A DNA stretch of 64,000 nucleotides from JAGNZR01 sp051656905 (GCA_051656905.1 JBOFJQ010000009.1:1-64000), one strand, 5' to 3'. Shown: positions 53,049-63,785, numbered from the stretch's first letter. Notes: generated from the letters alone by a model not told the origin. Numbers and translations are program-made.

Positions 53049-54107
53049 ATGAAACGAAATAATGAATTAGATTGTCTTAGAACTATTGCTTGTTTTTTAG
53101 TTATTGTTATTCATGTGTCAGCAGATTTTGTCGTTGATAATATTGAACAATATAACTTACAATTTACTGCAGGTAACTTATTTGACTCTCTTTCTAGAAT
53201 CTCTGTTCCACTATTTGTAATGCTAAGTGGTGCCTTTATTTTAGGAAATAATAATAACACTAACTACGAATTATTTTATAAGAAGTCTTTCAACAAAATA
53301 CTTATTCCCACTTTTATTTGGGGAATTTTCTATACTATTTTCAACGCAATTTATCTACCTAAGCTTTCTTTGCTACAGCATTTTGATTTTCAATATTTTT
53401 CTTTAGTAAAGGGGTGGTTCTCTGGAATTCCTCATTATCATTTGTGGTATGTTTTCTCTACAATAGGGCTATATATTATTACTCCTATTTTGATTAATCT
53501 AAAAAATGATATTGGAGAACATAAATTTTTTAAACTATCAATTTTAATTCTTATTTTAAATATTATTATAGCAGCTAATAGTTCCCTTTACTGGATGATT
53601 GAATTCTCTATCTATATAGGTTATTTCATGCTTGGGTATACTTTAAAGCATTACTCAACAAATAATAAATTTAACGTTAAACTATCATCTTTTATCTCTA
53701 TATTCTCTATTTTGATGATATTTGTACTTACAGAATATTTTGCTAAATACAATCTTTTTAACAAAACATTGTATTTTTATAAATATCTTTCTCCACTTGT
53801 AGCTATTGGAGCAACATTTTGCTTTTTAACTTTTTTAAATATTAAAATGAAATATAACTATTTTGAAAATTTATCAAATCATTCTTTTAGTATTTACTTA
53901 ATACATCCTCTTGTATTATCTTTCTTTCAATACTACTTGTTATATTTCAAAATAGGAGTAAATGCTTTTTGGTATATCCCTATAGTTGCTATAATAGTTT
54001 TTTCTATATCGTATTTTTTATCTGTAATTATATCAAAAGTCACAGACACTTATTTTTTTAGAAATATATACAGAAAAATAATTTTTAATACTAGTCATAA
54101 GCTATAA
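53049..54107 (+). CDS. acyltransferase 3 family membrane protein
   Basis: 352 aa with about ten membrane helices. The start NELDCLRTIACFLVIVIHVS carries the conserved Arg and the His of the acyltransferase-3 family (OafA/WecH-like), and HLWYVFSTIGLYIITP is typical. Such enzymes O-acylate cell-surface glycans. Single gene with its own terminator. Confidence 0.85.
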   Translation: MKRNNELDCLRTIACFLVIVIHVSADFVVDNIEQYNLQFTAGNLFDSLSRISVPLFVMLSGAFILGNNNNTNYELFYKKSFNKILIPTFIWGIFYTIFNAIYLPKLSLLQHFDFQYFSLVKGWFSGIPHYHLWYVFSTIGLYIITPILINLKNDIGEHKFFKLSILILILNIIIAANSSLYWMIEFSIYIGYFMLGYTLKHYSTNNKFNVKLSSFISIFSILMIFVLTEYFAKYNLFNKTLYFYKYLSPLVAIGATFCFLTFLNIKMKYNYFENLSNHSFSIYLIHPLVLSFFQYYLLYFKIGVNAFWYIPIVAIIVFSISYFLSVIISKVTDTYFFRNIYRKIIFNTSHKL

Positions 54108-54406
54108 ATTAGATTTTTCTCATTACATAGATATTTTTATTGCAAATAGATCCTTTGGTTGCAATTCTGTATTTTAATTTTAATTTTATTTTTATTTTTT
54201 GATTATAACTATTATTTTGAATATATATAGAAAAGAGGTAGTCCATATTATATGGTTCTACCTCTTTTAATATTATATTTTTTATAACTTTATATTTTTT
54301 ATAATTTATAATTTTTTATAATTTATACCTTTTTATATTTTATAACTTTCATAATTCTGTAGTACTATTTATATAATTGCTTAGTATTGCTTAGCATTGC
54401 TTAGCA
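54108..54406. other. low-complexity AT-rich interval
   Basis: Apart from the terminator at 54231-54271 this holds only repeats of the TTTATAATTT type (54268-54350) and a short triplicated GCTTAGTATT-like string (54380-54410). No gene seen. Confidence 0.6.
54231..54271. terminator. terminator after the acyltransferase gene
   Basis: An 11-bp perfect stem (54231-54241 with 54258-54268), 16-base loop and T-rich tail. Confidence 0.75.
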
Positions 54407-55327
54407 TTATTTACAGTTACTTAATGATTCCATGAACCACTGTCTAAATAAATCTTCTTTTAATTTTACACATACAGATATATTGTTTTCTTTTTTCAAG
54501 TAACCTTGTAAATCAATTACAGTACACCCTCTTGTAAGTCCTTTGTTAAGTTCTACTTCTATATAAGTATCTTTTACTTCATAAATTTCAGGTTTTAATA
54601 AGTAAGCAATAGCATGAACATCATACATTGCAAATCCTGCATCTAGAGAAGTACTACGATATTTTTTAAATAATGATGATACCATGAATCCTACTTTATT
54701 TACTTTACTAATCTCTCCAGCATGTTCAAGATGAACAACTGCCCCATTTCCCATTTCTAATCCAACCATAACTATTTTTAGACCAGATAAGAAAACTATT
54801 TGAGCAGCTTCAGGATCTAAGGCTATGTTAAACTCTGATAATACCCCTACATTTCCTCTTCCTAAACTTCCACCCATAAATACGATCTCTCTTATATTAG
54901 ATTTTACCTCTGGATACATTTTTAATAAAGTAGCTATATTAGTCATTGGTCCAATAGGAACTAATGTTATAGGCTCTTCACTTTCCATTATAACTCTTCT
55001 CATTGCATTTACTGCATTCTCTTTTAGTAATAATTCTTCTGTTGGTTCTTCAAATTCAAAACCATCCATTCCACTTACCCCGTGCACATAACTAGCATCT
55101 TGGAAAACTTCTATTAATGGCTCTGATGCTCCCTTTGCAACTGAAACTTCTTTTTCATAATATTTCAGTAATTTTAGTGCATTATTTGTTACTTTATCTA
55201 CTGAAACATTTCCTGCAACAGTTGTAATAAGCTTTACATCTAACTCTTCTGAAAAAAGTGCTATTGCAAGAGCTACTGCATCATCTATTCCTGGATCTGT
55301 ATCTATTATTATCGGTCTCTTATTCAT
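54407..55327 (-). CDS. inosine/uridine-preferring nucleoside hydrolase
   Basis: 306 aa from the ATG at 55327, chosen for the GGAGGAG just before it; the in-frame ATG at 55369 has no site. Calcium-binding aspartates in IIDTDPGIDDAVA, then LVPIGPMTNIA, EFNIALDPEAA and the late DVHAI. Cleaves nucleosides to base plus ribose for salvage. Substrate preference (IunH, RihA or RihC type) is not clear. Confidence 0.92.
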   Translation of the reverse strand: MNKRPIIIDTDPGIDDAVALAIALFSEELDVKLITTVAGNVSVDKVTNNALKLLKYYEKEVSVAKGASEPLIEVFQDASYVHGVSGMDGFEFEEPTEELLLKENAVNAMRRVIMESEEPITLVPIGPMTNIATLLKMYPEVKSNIREIVFMGGSLGRGNVGVLSEFNIALDPEAAQIVFLSGLKIVMVGLEMGNGAVVHLEHAGEISKVNKVGFMVSSLFKKYRSTSLDAGFAMYDVHAIAYLLKPEIYEVKDTYIEVELNKGLTRGCTVIDLQGYLKKENNISVCVKLKEDLFRQWFMESLSNCK

Positions 55328-55369
55328 TAATTTTCTCCTCCTGTAATTTTTAGCTTTCTTATTATACAT

Positions 55370-55654
55370 TCTTTTTCTTTTTTTTGCTTATTTTATTCTT
55401 AATTTTTGTCTTTTATTCTTATTTTTTTATCATTTTTTCCTATTTTTTTATCTTTTATCATTATTTTTTTATCTTTTTACTATTGTTTCTTGTATTTTTC
55501 ATAATTTTTAGATTTTTTAATTTTTATAATTTTTAGATTTTTTTTATTTTTTTTGGTATACTTTAAATAGTAAATTATATTAAAAAAAATTAAAAAAAAT
55601 AAAATAAAAAAATAATGAAGATTTAATTTGTTTTCATTATATGAGGAGATTATT
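55370..55654. other. poly-T/poly-A low-complexity interval
   Basis: A long T-rich stretch (55375-55560) with imperfect TTTTTATC repeats, then an A-rich stretch (55573-55615). It lies between the divergent nucleoside hydrolase and nagA genes. Promoters must be here, but I could not place them with confidence. Confidence 0.5.
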
Positions 55655-56794
55655 ATGATTGCAATTACAAATGGTAAAATTTTTAATGGTATTGATTTTT
55701 CTTCGGATAAAACTTTAATTATCAAAGAAGATAAAATATTAAATATTATCAACTCTAAAGATTTACTTTTAAAATATCCAAATGTATCTATTTACGATGC
55801 TGAAAATTCATATATTACACCTGGATTTATAGATTTGCAATTAAACGGATGTGGAGGAGTTTTATTTAATCAATCTATATCAAGAGAAACTTTAGAGATT
55901 ATGAATAAAACTAACCTTAAATACGGATGTACGTCTTTTACTCCTACTCTTATTACTACTTCTGATGAAAATATTAGAGCGGCACTAGATCTTATAGATA
56001 GCTTAGAAGATAAAGAGAGCATTGGTGTTTTAGGTTTACATATTGAAGGTCCATTTATCTCTTTTGAGAAAAAAGGAGTTCACAATCCTAAATTCATAAG
56101 AACAATGGATGACGCTATTTTAGATAGAATAATTCATACAGGGAAGAAAGGAGTTAAGATTATTACTGTTGCTCCAGAAAACATGAAAGGAGAGCATATC
56201 TCTTCACTTGCAAACTCAGGAATTAAAGTAGCTCTTGGGCATACTAATGCAACATATGAAGAAATTGTTGATAAAAAAATATATGGTATTACTCTAGCTA
56301 CTCACTTATATAACGGTATGTCATCTTTTACTCACAGAGCCCCTGGAGCTATGGGAGCAACTATGAATTTAGATATCTGTGCTGGAATAATAGCTGATGG
56401 ATTCCATTGCCACTATGCAGCCCTAGAAATGGCTCATAAACTTATGGGTGATAGACTTTATCTTGTAACTGATGCTGCAGCTCCTGCTGGTACTGACATA
56501 AAAGAGTTTGATTTTGAAGGAACTAAAGTTTTCCATGAAAATGGTAAATTATTTACTGCTGAGGGAACTTTAGGTGGATCAGCTCTTACAATGATTGCTG
56601 GAGTTGTTAATTTAGTTAACAATTGTAAAATGTCATTTGAAGAAGCTGTTAGAATGGCGACTATATATCCTGCAAAGGCTATATCAATAGATAATGAGTA
56701 TGGTAAATTACAACCTGGATATTTTGCTGATATAAATATCATTGATAAAGATTTAAAATTAAAGCAAGTTATTTCAAAAGGAAAATTAGTTTAA
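55655..56794 (+). CDS. nagA: N-acetylglucosamine-6-phosphate deacetylase
   Basis: 379 aa from the ATG at 55655 with GAGGAG before it. Amidohydrolase: PGFIDLQLNGCGG, LGLHIEGPFIS with the metal-binding Glu, ALGHTNATYEE and HLYNGMSSFTHRAPG with metal His residues, and the catalytic Asp in LVTDAAAPAG. Deacetylates GlcNAc-6-P for amino sugar use and wall recycling. nagB is not adjacent. Confidence 0.93.
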   Translation: MIAITNGKIFNGIDFSSDKTLIIKEDKILNIINSKDLLLKYPNVSIYDAENSYITPGFIDLQLNGCGGVLFNQSISRETLEIMNKTNLKYGCTSFTPTLITTSDENIRAALDLIDSLEDKESIGVLGLHIEGPFISFEKKGVHNPKFIRTMDDAILDRIIHTGKKGVKIITVAPENMKGEHISSLANSGIKVALGHTNATYEEIVDKKIYGITLATHLYNGMSSFTHRAPGAMGATMNLDICAGIIADGFHCHYAALEMAHKLMGDRLYLVTDAAAPAGTDIKEFDFEGTKVFHENGKLFTAEGTLGGSALTMIAGVVNLVNNCKMSFEEAVRMATIYPAKAISIDNEYGKLQPGYFADINIIDKDLKLKQVISKGKLV

Positions 56795-56855
56795 TACTTA
56801 ATTTTTAAAAAATATTTTTAGATAGTTTATTTTTCTAATGAATAATCATCTAATT

Positions 56856-56897
56856 AAAATAGGGATAAGTATAATTTCATACTTATCCCTATTTTTT
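56856..56897. terminator. bidirectional terminator, nagA / sfsA
   Basis: A ~17-bp stem (56856-56872 with 56879-56895), 6-base loop and T run, between convergent genes. Confidence 0.85.
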
Positions 56898-56936
56898 AAA
56901 TATTAATATTTATTCTAGCATTTAATATTTACTTAT

Positions 56937-57659
56937 CTATTTATTTAAAATCAATATATCTTTTTTATTCCAATAAATCTTCCCGTTCTCTAAACTAAAT
57001 TGGATAGCATAAACCTCAACTCCACTTTCCATAGCTTTATAGAAAGTTTCATAAAAAACTGGATCAGTATCTTTTTTAGGTATAAATGACTGTGAATCTC
57101 TTAGAACTATTAGTACTACTGCTGCTCTATCACCTAGTTTTTTTATCTCCATAAGCTCATTTAAATGTTTAGTTGCCCTTACACTAGGAGCATCTGGAAA
57201 AGTAGCAATCTTATTTATAGATAAAGAAACCCCTTTTGTTTCTACCCATATTTTTTCTTGATTTTTTTCTAAATAATAATCTAAACGACTATTTCCAAAT
57301 TTCTTTTCAGGTTTAATATAATCATACTTACCAAATGGTGAAATCTCTACATCATTAAAAAGAATATCTGTAATCTTTCTATGGAAAGAAGAGTTAATAA
57401 GAACTGATTCCCCATCGTCAGAAAGTGCTGCAATAACATCCCAGTCAGTTTTTCTTACAGATCCTTCTGGAGCTTTTCTTAAAAAAACTTTATTTCCTGG
57501 AAATAGTAATTCTTTTAATCTTCCAGAGTCATGCACATGTGCTGTAATCTCTTCTCCATTCTCCAATTTAACAATAGCTATAAAACGGTTAGGACGCTCA
57601 ACAAATATCCCACAACAATCTATTTGTATATCAAGAATTAGCTTTTTATTTTTATCCAA
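56937..57659 (-). CDS. sfsA: SfsA family DNA/RNA nuclease-like protein
   Basis: 240 aa. N-terminal OB-like part FVERPNRFIAIVKLENGEEITAHVHDSGRLKELL, then a PD-(D/E)XK-like core: RLDYYLEKN, WVETKGVSL and FPDAPSVRATKHLNEL. Named for effects on sugar fermentation in E. coli; the molecular role is unclear. Preceded by a 5-base microsatellite (57721-57768) in its upstream region. Confidence 0.93.
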   Translation of the reverse strand: MDKNKKLILDIQIDCCGIFVERPNRFIAIVKLENGEEITAHVHDSGRLKELLFPGNKVFLRKAPEGSVRKTDWDVIAALSDDGESVLINSSFHRKITDILFNDVEISPFGKYDYIKPEKKFGNSRLDYYLEKNQEKIWVETKGVSLSINKIATFPDAPSVRATKHLNELMEIKKLGDRAAVVLIVLRDSQSFIPKKDTDPVFYETFYKAMESGVEVYAIQFSLENGKIYWNKKDILILNK

Positions 57660-57720
57660 AAGTCCTCTCCTTTTTTTATATTATTTGACCTTAATTTTAT
57701 TTTAATTTTTAATTGTATTT

Positions 57721-57768
57721 TAATTTAATTTAATTTAATTTAATTTAATTTAATTTAATTTAATTTAA
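57721..57768. repeat. TAATT pentanucleotide microsatellite
   Basis: About nine to ten uninterrupted copies of a 5-base unit between the sfsA start and the next gene upstream. The tract may vary in copy number and could alter promoter spacing of sfsA. Confidence 0.85.
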
Positions 57769-57805
57769 CCTTACTAATTACACTTAATAATTTTTTTACT
57801 TAAAA

Positions 57806-58663
57806 CTACATTTTTTCATCTAGTCTTGAAAAACCATCTCCTAAAACTTCTGATACATCTGTTATAATAACAAAAGCTTCTGGATCAATCTCTTTTACTA
57901 CATTTTTTAGTTTAAAAATTTCATATTTACTAAGAACACAATAGATAACTTCTTGAGGATTATTAGTATAAGCTCCAGTACCAGAAAGAATTGTTACTCC
58001 TCTTCCCATATCTTCTAAAATATGATTAATTATAGCTTCTGATTTTTTCGAGATTATAGTAACTCCCTTAGCAGTATGTTTTCCTTCTTCAACTGTATCT
58101 ATAACTTTTGCATTTATAATAAGGGCAACTAAAGTATACATAAATATAATTTTTCCAAAAAGGATAGCTACTGCAATTAATATAACTATATCAATAAGTA
58201 ATAAAGCTTTTCCTACTGGAATTCCTTTGTATTTTGTCATAATTCTAGCAATTATATCTATTCCACCTGTAGAGCCTCCAGACATAAATACTAGTCCTAA
58301 ACCTAATCCACTCATAACTCCACCAAATAAAGTTCCAAGAAGGATATCCTCCATTTGAGTTCCATATCCTGCTGTTAGATCCAAGGCCAGAGTAACTACT
58401 CCTATAGCATACACAGTTTTAATAATAAAATCTTTTCCAAGAAATTTAAATCCTACTATTATAAGAGGGATGTTAAGAATAAAGTATACTATTCCTACTT
58501 TAAACCCAAATATATAGTGAAACATTAGTGAAATACCTGCAACTCCACCCTCAGCAAGCTTATTAGCTACATAAAAATAATTTATTGCTACTGAATAAAT
58601 TATACAACCTAGAGTAATCATTAGGTACTCTCTAAATCTTTTACTTTTGAAAATTAAATCCAT
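57806..58663 (-). CDS. YitT family membrane protein (DUF2179)
   Basis: 285 aa: five or six membrane segments (about 15-195), including GGVAGISLMFHYIFG and MSGGSTGGIDIIARI, and a C-terminal cytoplasmic DUF2179 domain (about 205-280: GKHTAKGVTIISKKSEAI, DMGRGVTILSGTGAYTN). This is the YitT pattern. Function unknown, perhaps a transporter with a regulatory tail. Confidence 0.9.
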   Translation of the reverse strand: MDLIFKSKRFREYLMITLGCIIYSVAINYFYVANKLAEGGVAGISLMFHYIFGFKVGIVYFILNIPLIIVGFKFLGKDFIIKTVYAIGVVTLALDLTAGYGTQMEDILLGTLFGGVMSGLGLGLVFMSGGSTGGIDIIARIMTKYKGIPVGKALLLIDIVILIAVAILFGKIIFMYTLVALIINAKVIDTVEEGKHTAKGVTIISKKSEAIINHILEDMGRGVTILSGTGAYTNNPQEVIYCVLSKYEIFKLKNVVKEIDPEAFVIITDVSEVLGDGFSRLDEKM

Positions 58664-58927
58664 ACTATCCCCCCTTAAAATACATATTACACCTTATTGT
58701 ATCAAAATTTTTTATATTATTCAAAGTTAATTATATCACAAACTTTAATTGTTATTTTAAACCCTAACAATAAAATGGTATTTTTTTTTCAAAATTACAA
58801 AAAGTGTACCCTAAATACCGCAAACACTAGCTTTCTATTATTAATCATTATATAATTAGATTCGTGTCTATAATTTTATAGATACAAATTTATTATTTTT
58901 ACATATTTTTTTACAACTCAAAAGGGG

Positions 58928-61900
58928 ATGAGGTTCAAAATGTTTTTAAACGTATTATCTAAGGCTAGAGGTATTAAATGTAATGAAAAGGGAGGTGAAA
59001 ATCGGCTCAAATTAGGAGCACTACTATTAATTTTAATGAGTAGTACAATTTTAAGTGCAACTGATCAGCAGGTAATAGAAAAAGAATTTAGTGATGAAAA
59101 GCAGCATCATAAATATGGGGTTATTACATCATTAACGGGTTACTTTAACAATAATAGAATTAAAAATTCTAACGAAAAAAATGTTAAAGCCAAAGAAAAT
59201 TTAAATGGAAAATCAGAAAATGAGAATACTATTACTAAACCACCAACTGATATTTTTAGAAATGTATGGATTAATGGTATGCAACAGAAAAAAAATATCT
59301 ATCTCAATAACAGTATATTAAATCCTACAACACATGGATTGAGATCTTATGGGGCTGAAACTAATATAGAAAATATTAATCAGATTATTGTAAGTAATAG
59401 TTTAGATATTAAACCAGATATAAAATCTACTGAAGACACTGTTGACTTTAAAAATGGAAAAATTACTTCTGGAGTATATAAAGATTATTTATTTGGGGCT
59501 CTAATAGAGAAAAATTCTCATTTTGTTAATAATGGAATTATAGAAACAGATGGGAAAACTGGAGGAATCTTTTTACAAAGTGGAGCAAAAGTTGAAAACA
59601 ATGGTGAATTAATAGGAAAAGCAGATGTTGGTATATATTCAAGCGGAGTTGATACTATAGCTATAAATACTGTAAAAGGAAAAATATCTTTTGAAGGAAA
59701 TAGTGGAATGTTCTCCAATCACGGAGCTACTATCATTAATGAAGGTGAAATATCTAACTCTGGGAAAATTGGAATGTCTGCTAGAGATGAAGGAACCATC
59801 ATAAACAGAGGGACTATTTCTAATAGCGGTTCTTATGGTCTTCACATTACAGGGGAAGGTTCAAGAGCTATAAATGATGGTATTATATCTAATAAAAAAT
59901 CATATGGAGCTGTAGCAGAAAATGGAGCTAAAATCATAAATAATAATATAGTTTCTAATGCTGGTAGCTATGGTATGGTTGCAATAAACGGTGGGGTTGT
60001 TAACAATATAGGAGTAGTATCTAATAAGTCAATTTGGGCTCTATACGCTTATGGAAAAGACTCCATTGCTATAAATAATGGTATCATCAAAAATTCTGAA
60101 ACTGGATCAATGCTTGCAGCTGGAGGCGGAACAATCTTAAATAACCACGGTAAAACTTCTAGACTTATGAGAGTAGATGGAAAAAATTCTATGGGTATCA
60201 ATTTAGGAAGTATCTCTTATAAGGGTGCAGTTGGAATGAAATCTTCTAACGATGGAGAAGCAATTAATAAAGGAACTATCTCAAACGATGGAATATATGG
60301 TATGGTTGCTGAATCTGGTGGTAAAATATCAAATCTAGGGGATATTAAAAACAATGGTGCCAATGGTATGTATGCATTAGGAGTTAACTCTATCGCTATT
60401 AATGAAGGTATCGTTGCTAATAATGGAACATTTGGAATGCTTGCCTCATACGGAGCTACTGCTGAAAATAGAGGAGTTATTGCAAATACTGGTGTCTACG
60501 GACTTATTGCTTCTGGAACTGGATCTAAAGCGATTAATAAAAACATAATTGAAAATAAAGATAGTTATGGACTAAGAGCTATTGCTGGTGGAACTGTTAT
60601 AAACGAAGGAATAGTTAGGAATACAGGTAGATACAAAATGTATGCAGAAGAGCCTGGTTCAGTAGCAGTTAATAGAGGAACAATAATTGTTGATCAAGAT
60701 TCTCAAATTGCAATGTTTGCTAGAGATAAAGGTGCAATAATTAATGATACCACTGGTGAAATATACCTAAATTCTACAAATGGAGTTGGTATGGTTGCAA
60801 ATGGAGATGAAAGTACTATTATAAATAATGGTAAAATATATTTAGGGGGAATATCAGGACTTGTAGTAACAGGTAATGATTACACTACTCATGATGCTAA
60901 TGGAAACTTTGCCATGAGACTAGATAATGGTGCCTCACTAACTAATATAAATACAATTGTTATAACTAATGATTTAAGCTCTACAATTCCAAATTCAGGA
61001 ATAACAGTTACTAATGACTCTGAAATAATTAACGAAGGGAATTTTATTGTAAAAGGCAATTTAGATTCAAAAGCTATCGTTGATAGTACTAGTAAATTTA
61101 TAGTAGAAAGTGGAGTTATTGAAGCTCAATCTATAAAAGGGGACTATTACATGAGTCCTGCTCCTACACAGGGTGTCTATGACAACATAGTTAAAATTAA
61201 TGATTTATTTATAACTGACAATATGAGTGCAAATATTTATTCAAATTCAGTAATGTATGATGCAAAAATTATTTCTTCTGATGATTTATCTTCTTATGGT
61301 GTTGAAATGAAAAGAAAAAATTTCTCTTCTATAATAGAGAATAATTCTTACGCCTCATATTTAGAAAATAATTATACTGCAACTGGTACAAGTGCAAAAA
61401 CAAAACTATATGATATTTATAAAAATATAGATACTAAAGAAAAGTTAAATTTAGCTGTTAACAATACTTTTGGTGACTCAATCTATCCAGTATTAATGAA
61501 ACAAACTTTTGACATGGTTAGATCAAACAATAAAAGAATTAAAGATGAAGTTCTTAATTTTCCATCTATAGATGAGACAAGATATATCGGATTTGCTAAC
61601 TTTACTGATTCAGATGTTAAGTTAGAGAATAACCAATCTGATTATAGTTCAAGAATTTCATCTGTGTCTTTAGGAATTGACAAACTAGTAATGCCTAACT
61701 TTAGACTTGGTGGAATAGTTACTGTTGGAAAAACAAATTATGATTTTGAAGACAACAACGCAAAAAGAGATGAAGATATTTATCAATTTAACTTAATTGG
61801 AATGTATCAAAAAGGCAATCTTTTATCTTCTGCATCTATCTTTGTAGGAAAATCTAGTGGTGATTTAAAAAGAGATTCCTCACTTCCTAAAATTAATGAG

Positions 61901-62398
61901 GAGATGTCTGGAGATATAAAAAATAAATATTCTGGGATAGATTTATCTGTTGAAAAGAGATACGACATAAAAAAAGTTAAAGTTATTCCTAAAGCTGCAT
62001 TCAATGTTATAACAGATGAACAAAAAGGTATAAAAGAAAGTGGAACTTATGGTCTATCAACAGACAGTGTTAACTCTACATCTGTTGAAGGTGGAGTTGG
62101 ATTAGGTTTAGAGAGAACTTTTGCATTTAAAAATGACTTAAAAGTTACTCCTGCAATTGACGCTATGTATTATAGAGAGTTTGCAGATCCTTATGAAAAA
62201 ACTCAAGCAAAAATTAAATCAATTAGTAACGATAAAGTAAAAATAAGTTCATATGATGCTGATAAAGATAGAGGTGTTATTGAGATAAGTACAAATATTG
62301 AGAAAAATGATTTCAATTTAAAATTAGGTGCACAATATGATGTAAATGAAACTGATTCAGAAGTGATGCCATTTGCAAGAGTAATTTATAGATACTAA
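58928..62398 (+). CDS. type V autotransporter, large surface protein
   Basis: 1156 aa. An extended N-terminus before a hydrophobic signal (about 28-43: LKLGALLLILMSSTIL). Passenger domain of ~14-20 residue beta-helix repeats (about 200-700) with recurring NxGxIxNxG and SYGLxA text. C-terminal autotransporter beta-barrel from about 870, ending in the aromatic ..VIYRY needed for outer membrane insertion. AAAGGGG precedes the ATG; the in-frame ATG at 58940 is an alternative. Likely adhesin or surface coat. No protease motif seen. Confidence 0.88.
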   Translation: MRFKMFLNVLSKARGIKCNEKGGENRLKLGALLLILMSSTILSATDQQVIEKEFSDEKQHHKYGVITSLTGYFNNNRIKNSNEKNVKAKENLNGKSENENTITKPPTDIFRNVWINGMQQKKNIYLNNSILNPTTHGLRSYGAETNIENINQIIVSNSLDIKPDIKSTEDTVDFKNGKITSGVYKDYLFGALIEKNSHFVNNGIIETDGKTGGIFLQSGAKVENNGELIGKADVGIYSSGVDTIAINTVKGKISFEGNSGMFSNHGATIINEGEISNSGKIGMSARDEGTIINRGTISNSGSYGLHITGEGSRAINDGIISNKKSYGAVAENGAKIINNNIVSNAGSYGMVAINGGVVNNIGVVSNKSIWALYAYGKDSIAINNGIIKNSETGSMLAAGGGTILNNHGKTSRLMRVDGKNSMGINLGSISYKGAVGMKSSNDGEAINKGTISNDGIYGMVAESGGKISNLGDIKNNGANGMYALGVNSIAINEGIVANNGTFGMLASYGATAENRGVIANTGVYGLIASGTGSKAINKNIIENKDSYGLRAIAGGTVINEGIVRNTGRYKMYAEEPGSVAVNRGTIIVDQDSQIAMFARDKGAIINDTTGEIYLNSTNGVGMVANGDESTIINNGKIYLGGISGLVVTGNDYTTHDANGNFAMRLDNGASLTNINTIVITNDLSSTIPNSGITVTNDSEIINEGNFIVKGNLDSKAIVDSTSKFIVESGVIEAQSIKGDYYMSPAPTQGVYDNIVKINDLFITDNMSANIYSNSVMYDAKIISSDDLSSYGVEMKRKNFSSIIENNSYASYLENNYTATGTSAKTKLYDIYKNIDTKEKLNLAVNNTFGDSIYPVLMKQTFDMVRSNNKRIKDEVLNFPSIDETRYIGFANFTDSDVKLENNQSDYSSRISSVSLGIDKLVMPNFRLGGIVTVGKTNYDFEDNNAKRDEDIYQFNLIGMYQKGNLLSSASIFVGKSSGDLKRDSSLPKINEEMSGDIKNKYSGIDLSVEKRYDIKKVKVIPKAAFNVITDEQKGIKESGTYGLSTDSVNSTSVEGGVGLGLERTFAFKNDLKVTPAIDAMYYREFADPYEKTQAKIKSISNDKVKISSYDADKDRGVIEISTNIEKNDFNLKLGAQYDVNETDSEVMPFARVIYRY

Positions 62399-62446
62399 TT
62401 TAAATAATATCAAAAAATTAAATAAGACTATTAATTATAGAAACAA

Positions 62447-62482
62447 ATAAAGAGGTAAGCATAGATATGCTTACCTCTTTTC
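62447..62482. terminator. bidirectional terminator, autotransporter / symporter
   Basis: A 15-bp perfect stem (62449-62463 with 62466-62480) with a 2-base centre, T-rich on both sides, between convergent genes. Confidence 0.8.
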
Positions 62483-62507
62483 ATTCATTATCATTTAAGT
62501 TAAATAC

Positions 62508-63722
62508 TTATAATTTTTTCTCATCTTTTTGAAGCATGCTTTCAACTATAACTGCACATGAAGCATCCCCAAATACATTTGTTGAAGTTCTCATCATATC
62601 AAACAATCTATCTACTCCAAAAACTAATGGAAGAGCTGTAACTGGTATTCCAGCTGCAATAAGAACAGCAACTATAAGCAGTGCTGGACCTGGAACTCCT
62701 GCCGTTCCAATAGCTCCTAAAACAGATGTAACAATTATTGTTATATATTGTATCATACCTAACTCAATTCCATAAAACTGTGCAAAGAAAACAGCTGTTA
62801 GAGCATAAAGCATAGCATTACCATTCATATTAATTGTAGCACCAAGTGGTAGTACGAAAGCAGTAACTTCTTTTCTTACTCCTAAAGCTTCACATTCTGT
62901 TTTGTTTACAGGAAGAGTAGCCATTGAAGATGCTGAAGCAAAAGCAAATATTTGAGTTTCTTTCATTCCTGAAATAAATTTTAATGGATTCATCCCAGTA
63001 AATGATTTTACTAAACAAGGAATCATTCCAAAGTGGATAAGTAAAAGTGTTCCAGCAAATACAAGGAATAGCTTTAAAACTAATACCATTATATCAAGAC
63101 CAAATTGTGATATAGAACTTGCCATAAGACCAAATACTCCTAAAGGTGCAATTATTAAAATCTTTTTTATCATCCAAATCAAAGCATCATTAGCAGTTTC
63201 TAAAGCACCAACAAGTGGTTTTTGCTTTTCATCATCCATAGTTGATAAAGCTATTCCAAAGAATAGAGCAAAGAATAAAATTTGTAAAATATTTCCAGAT
63301 GTTAATGACTGGAAAGGATTTGAAGGTATAATACCATTTATTGTTTCCCAAAATCCTGCAATTTTTTGATTTCCTGCAAATGTATCAGCATTAGTTATAA
63401 AGTTTTCTGGAATTTTTACCCCTAATCCTGGTTTAAATATAGTTCCTGCAACTAATCCTAAAACAGTAGCTACAGCTGATGTTGCTAAATAATATGCTAT
63501 TGTAAATATTCCAACTTTTCCAGCTGATTTTGTCTTTCCAAGAGCTGCTGCTCCTAAAATTATACTAACTAATATAAGAGGAATAATTAACATTTTTATA
63601 AGCCCTATAAATATGTCCCCTAGTGGTGCAAAAATACTAGCCTTTTCTCCTAAAATTATACCTGCAAGAACACCTAAAACCATTGCAATTAGAACCTGCA
63701 TACTTTCATTGATTTTTTTCAT
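62508..63722 (-). CDS. dicarboxylate/amino acid:cation symporter (DAACS)
   Basis: 404 aa with eight membrane helices and two hairpin loops. Signatures: FIGLIKMLIIPLILVSII, the serine-rich FAFASASSMATLP hairpin, PLGATINMNGNAML and the C-terminal GVDRLFDMMRTSTNVFGDA. Imports glutamate/aspartate or C4 dicarboxylates with Na+ or H+. Exact substrate unclear. Confidence 0.93.
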   Translation of the reverse strand: MKKINESMQVLIAMVLGVLAGIILGEKASIFAPLGDIFIGLIKMLIIPLILVSIILGAAALGKTKSAGKVGIFTIAYYLATSAVATVLGLVAGTIFKPGLGVKIPENFITNADTFAGNQKIAGFWETINGIIPSNPFQSLTSGNILQILFFALFFGIALSTMDDEKQKPLVGALETANDALIWMIKKILIIAPLGVFGLMASSISQFGLDIMVLVLKLFLVFAGTLLLIHFGMIPCLVKSFTGMNPLKFISGMKETQIFAFASASSMATLPVNKTECEALGVRKEVTAFVLPLGATINMNGNAMLYALTAVFFAQFYGIELGMIQYITIIVTSVLGAIGTAGVPGPALLIVAVLIAAGIPVTALPLVFGVDRLFDMMRTSTNVFGDASCAVIVESMLQKDEKKL

Positions 63723-63760
63723 AAATGACCTCTCTTTTTTTATTTAATAGTTTTATATCT

Positions 63761-63785
63761 AATTTCTTGAACAAGTTCAGAAATT
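63761..63785. promoter_or_regulatory. palindrome upstream of the symporter gene
   Basis: An imperfect palindrome centred on TGAACAAGTTCA about 38 bases before the symporter start. A possible operator; no regulator gene is adjacent. Confidence 0.4.
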
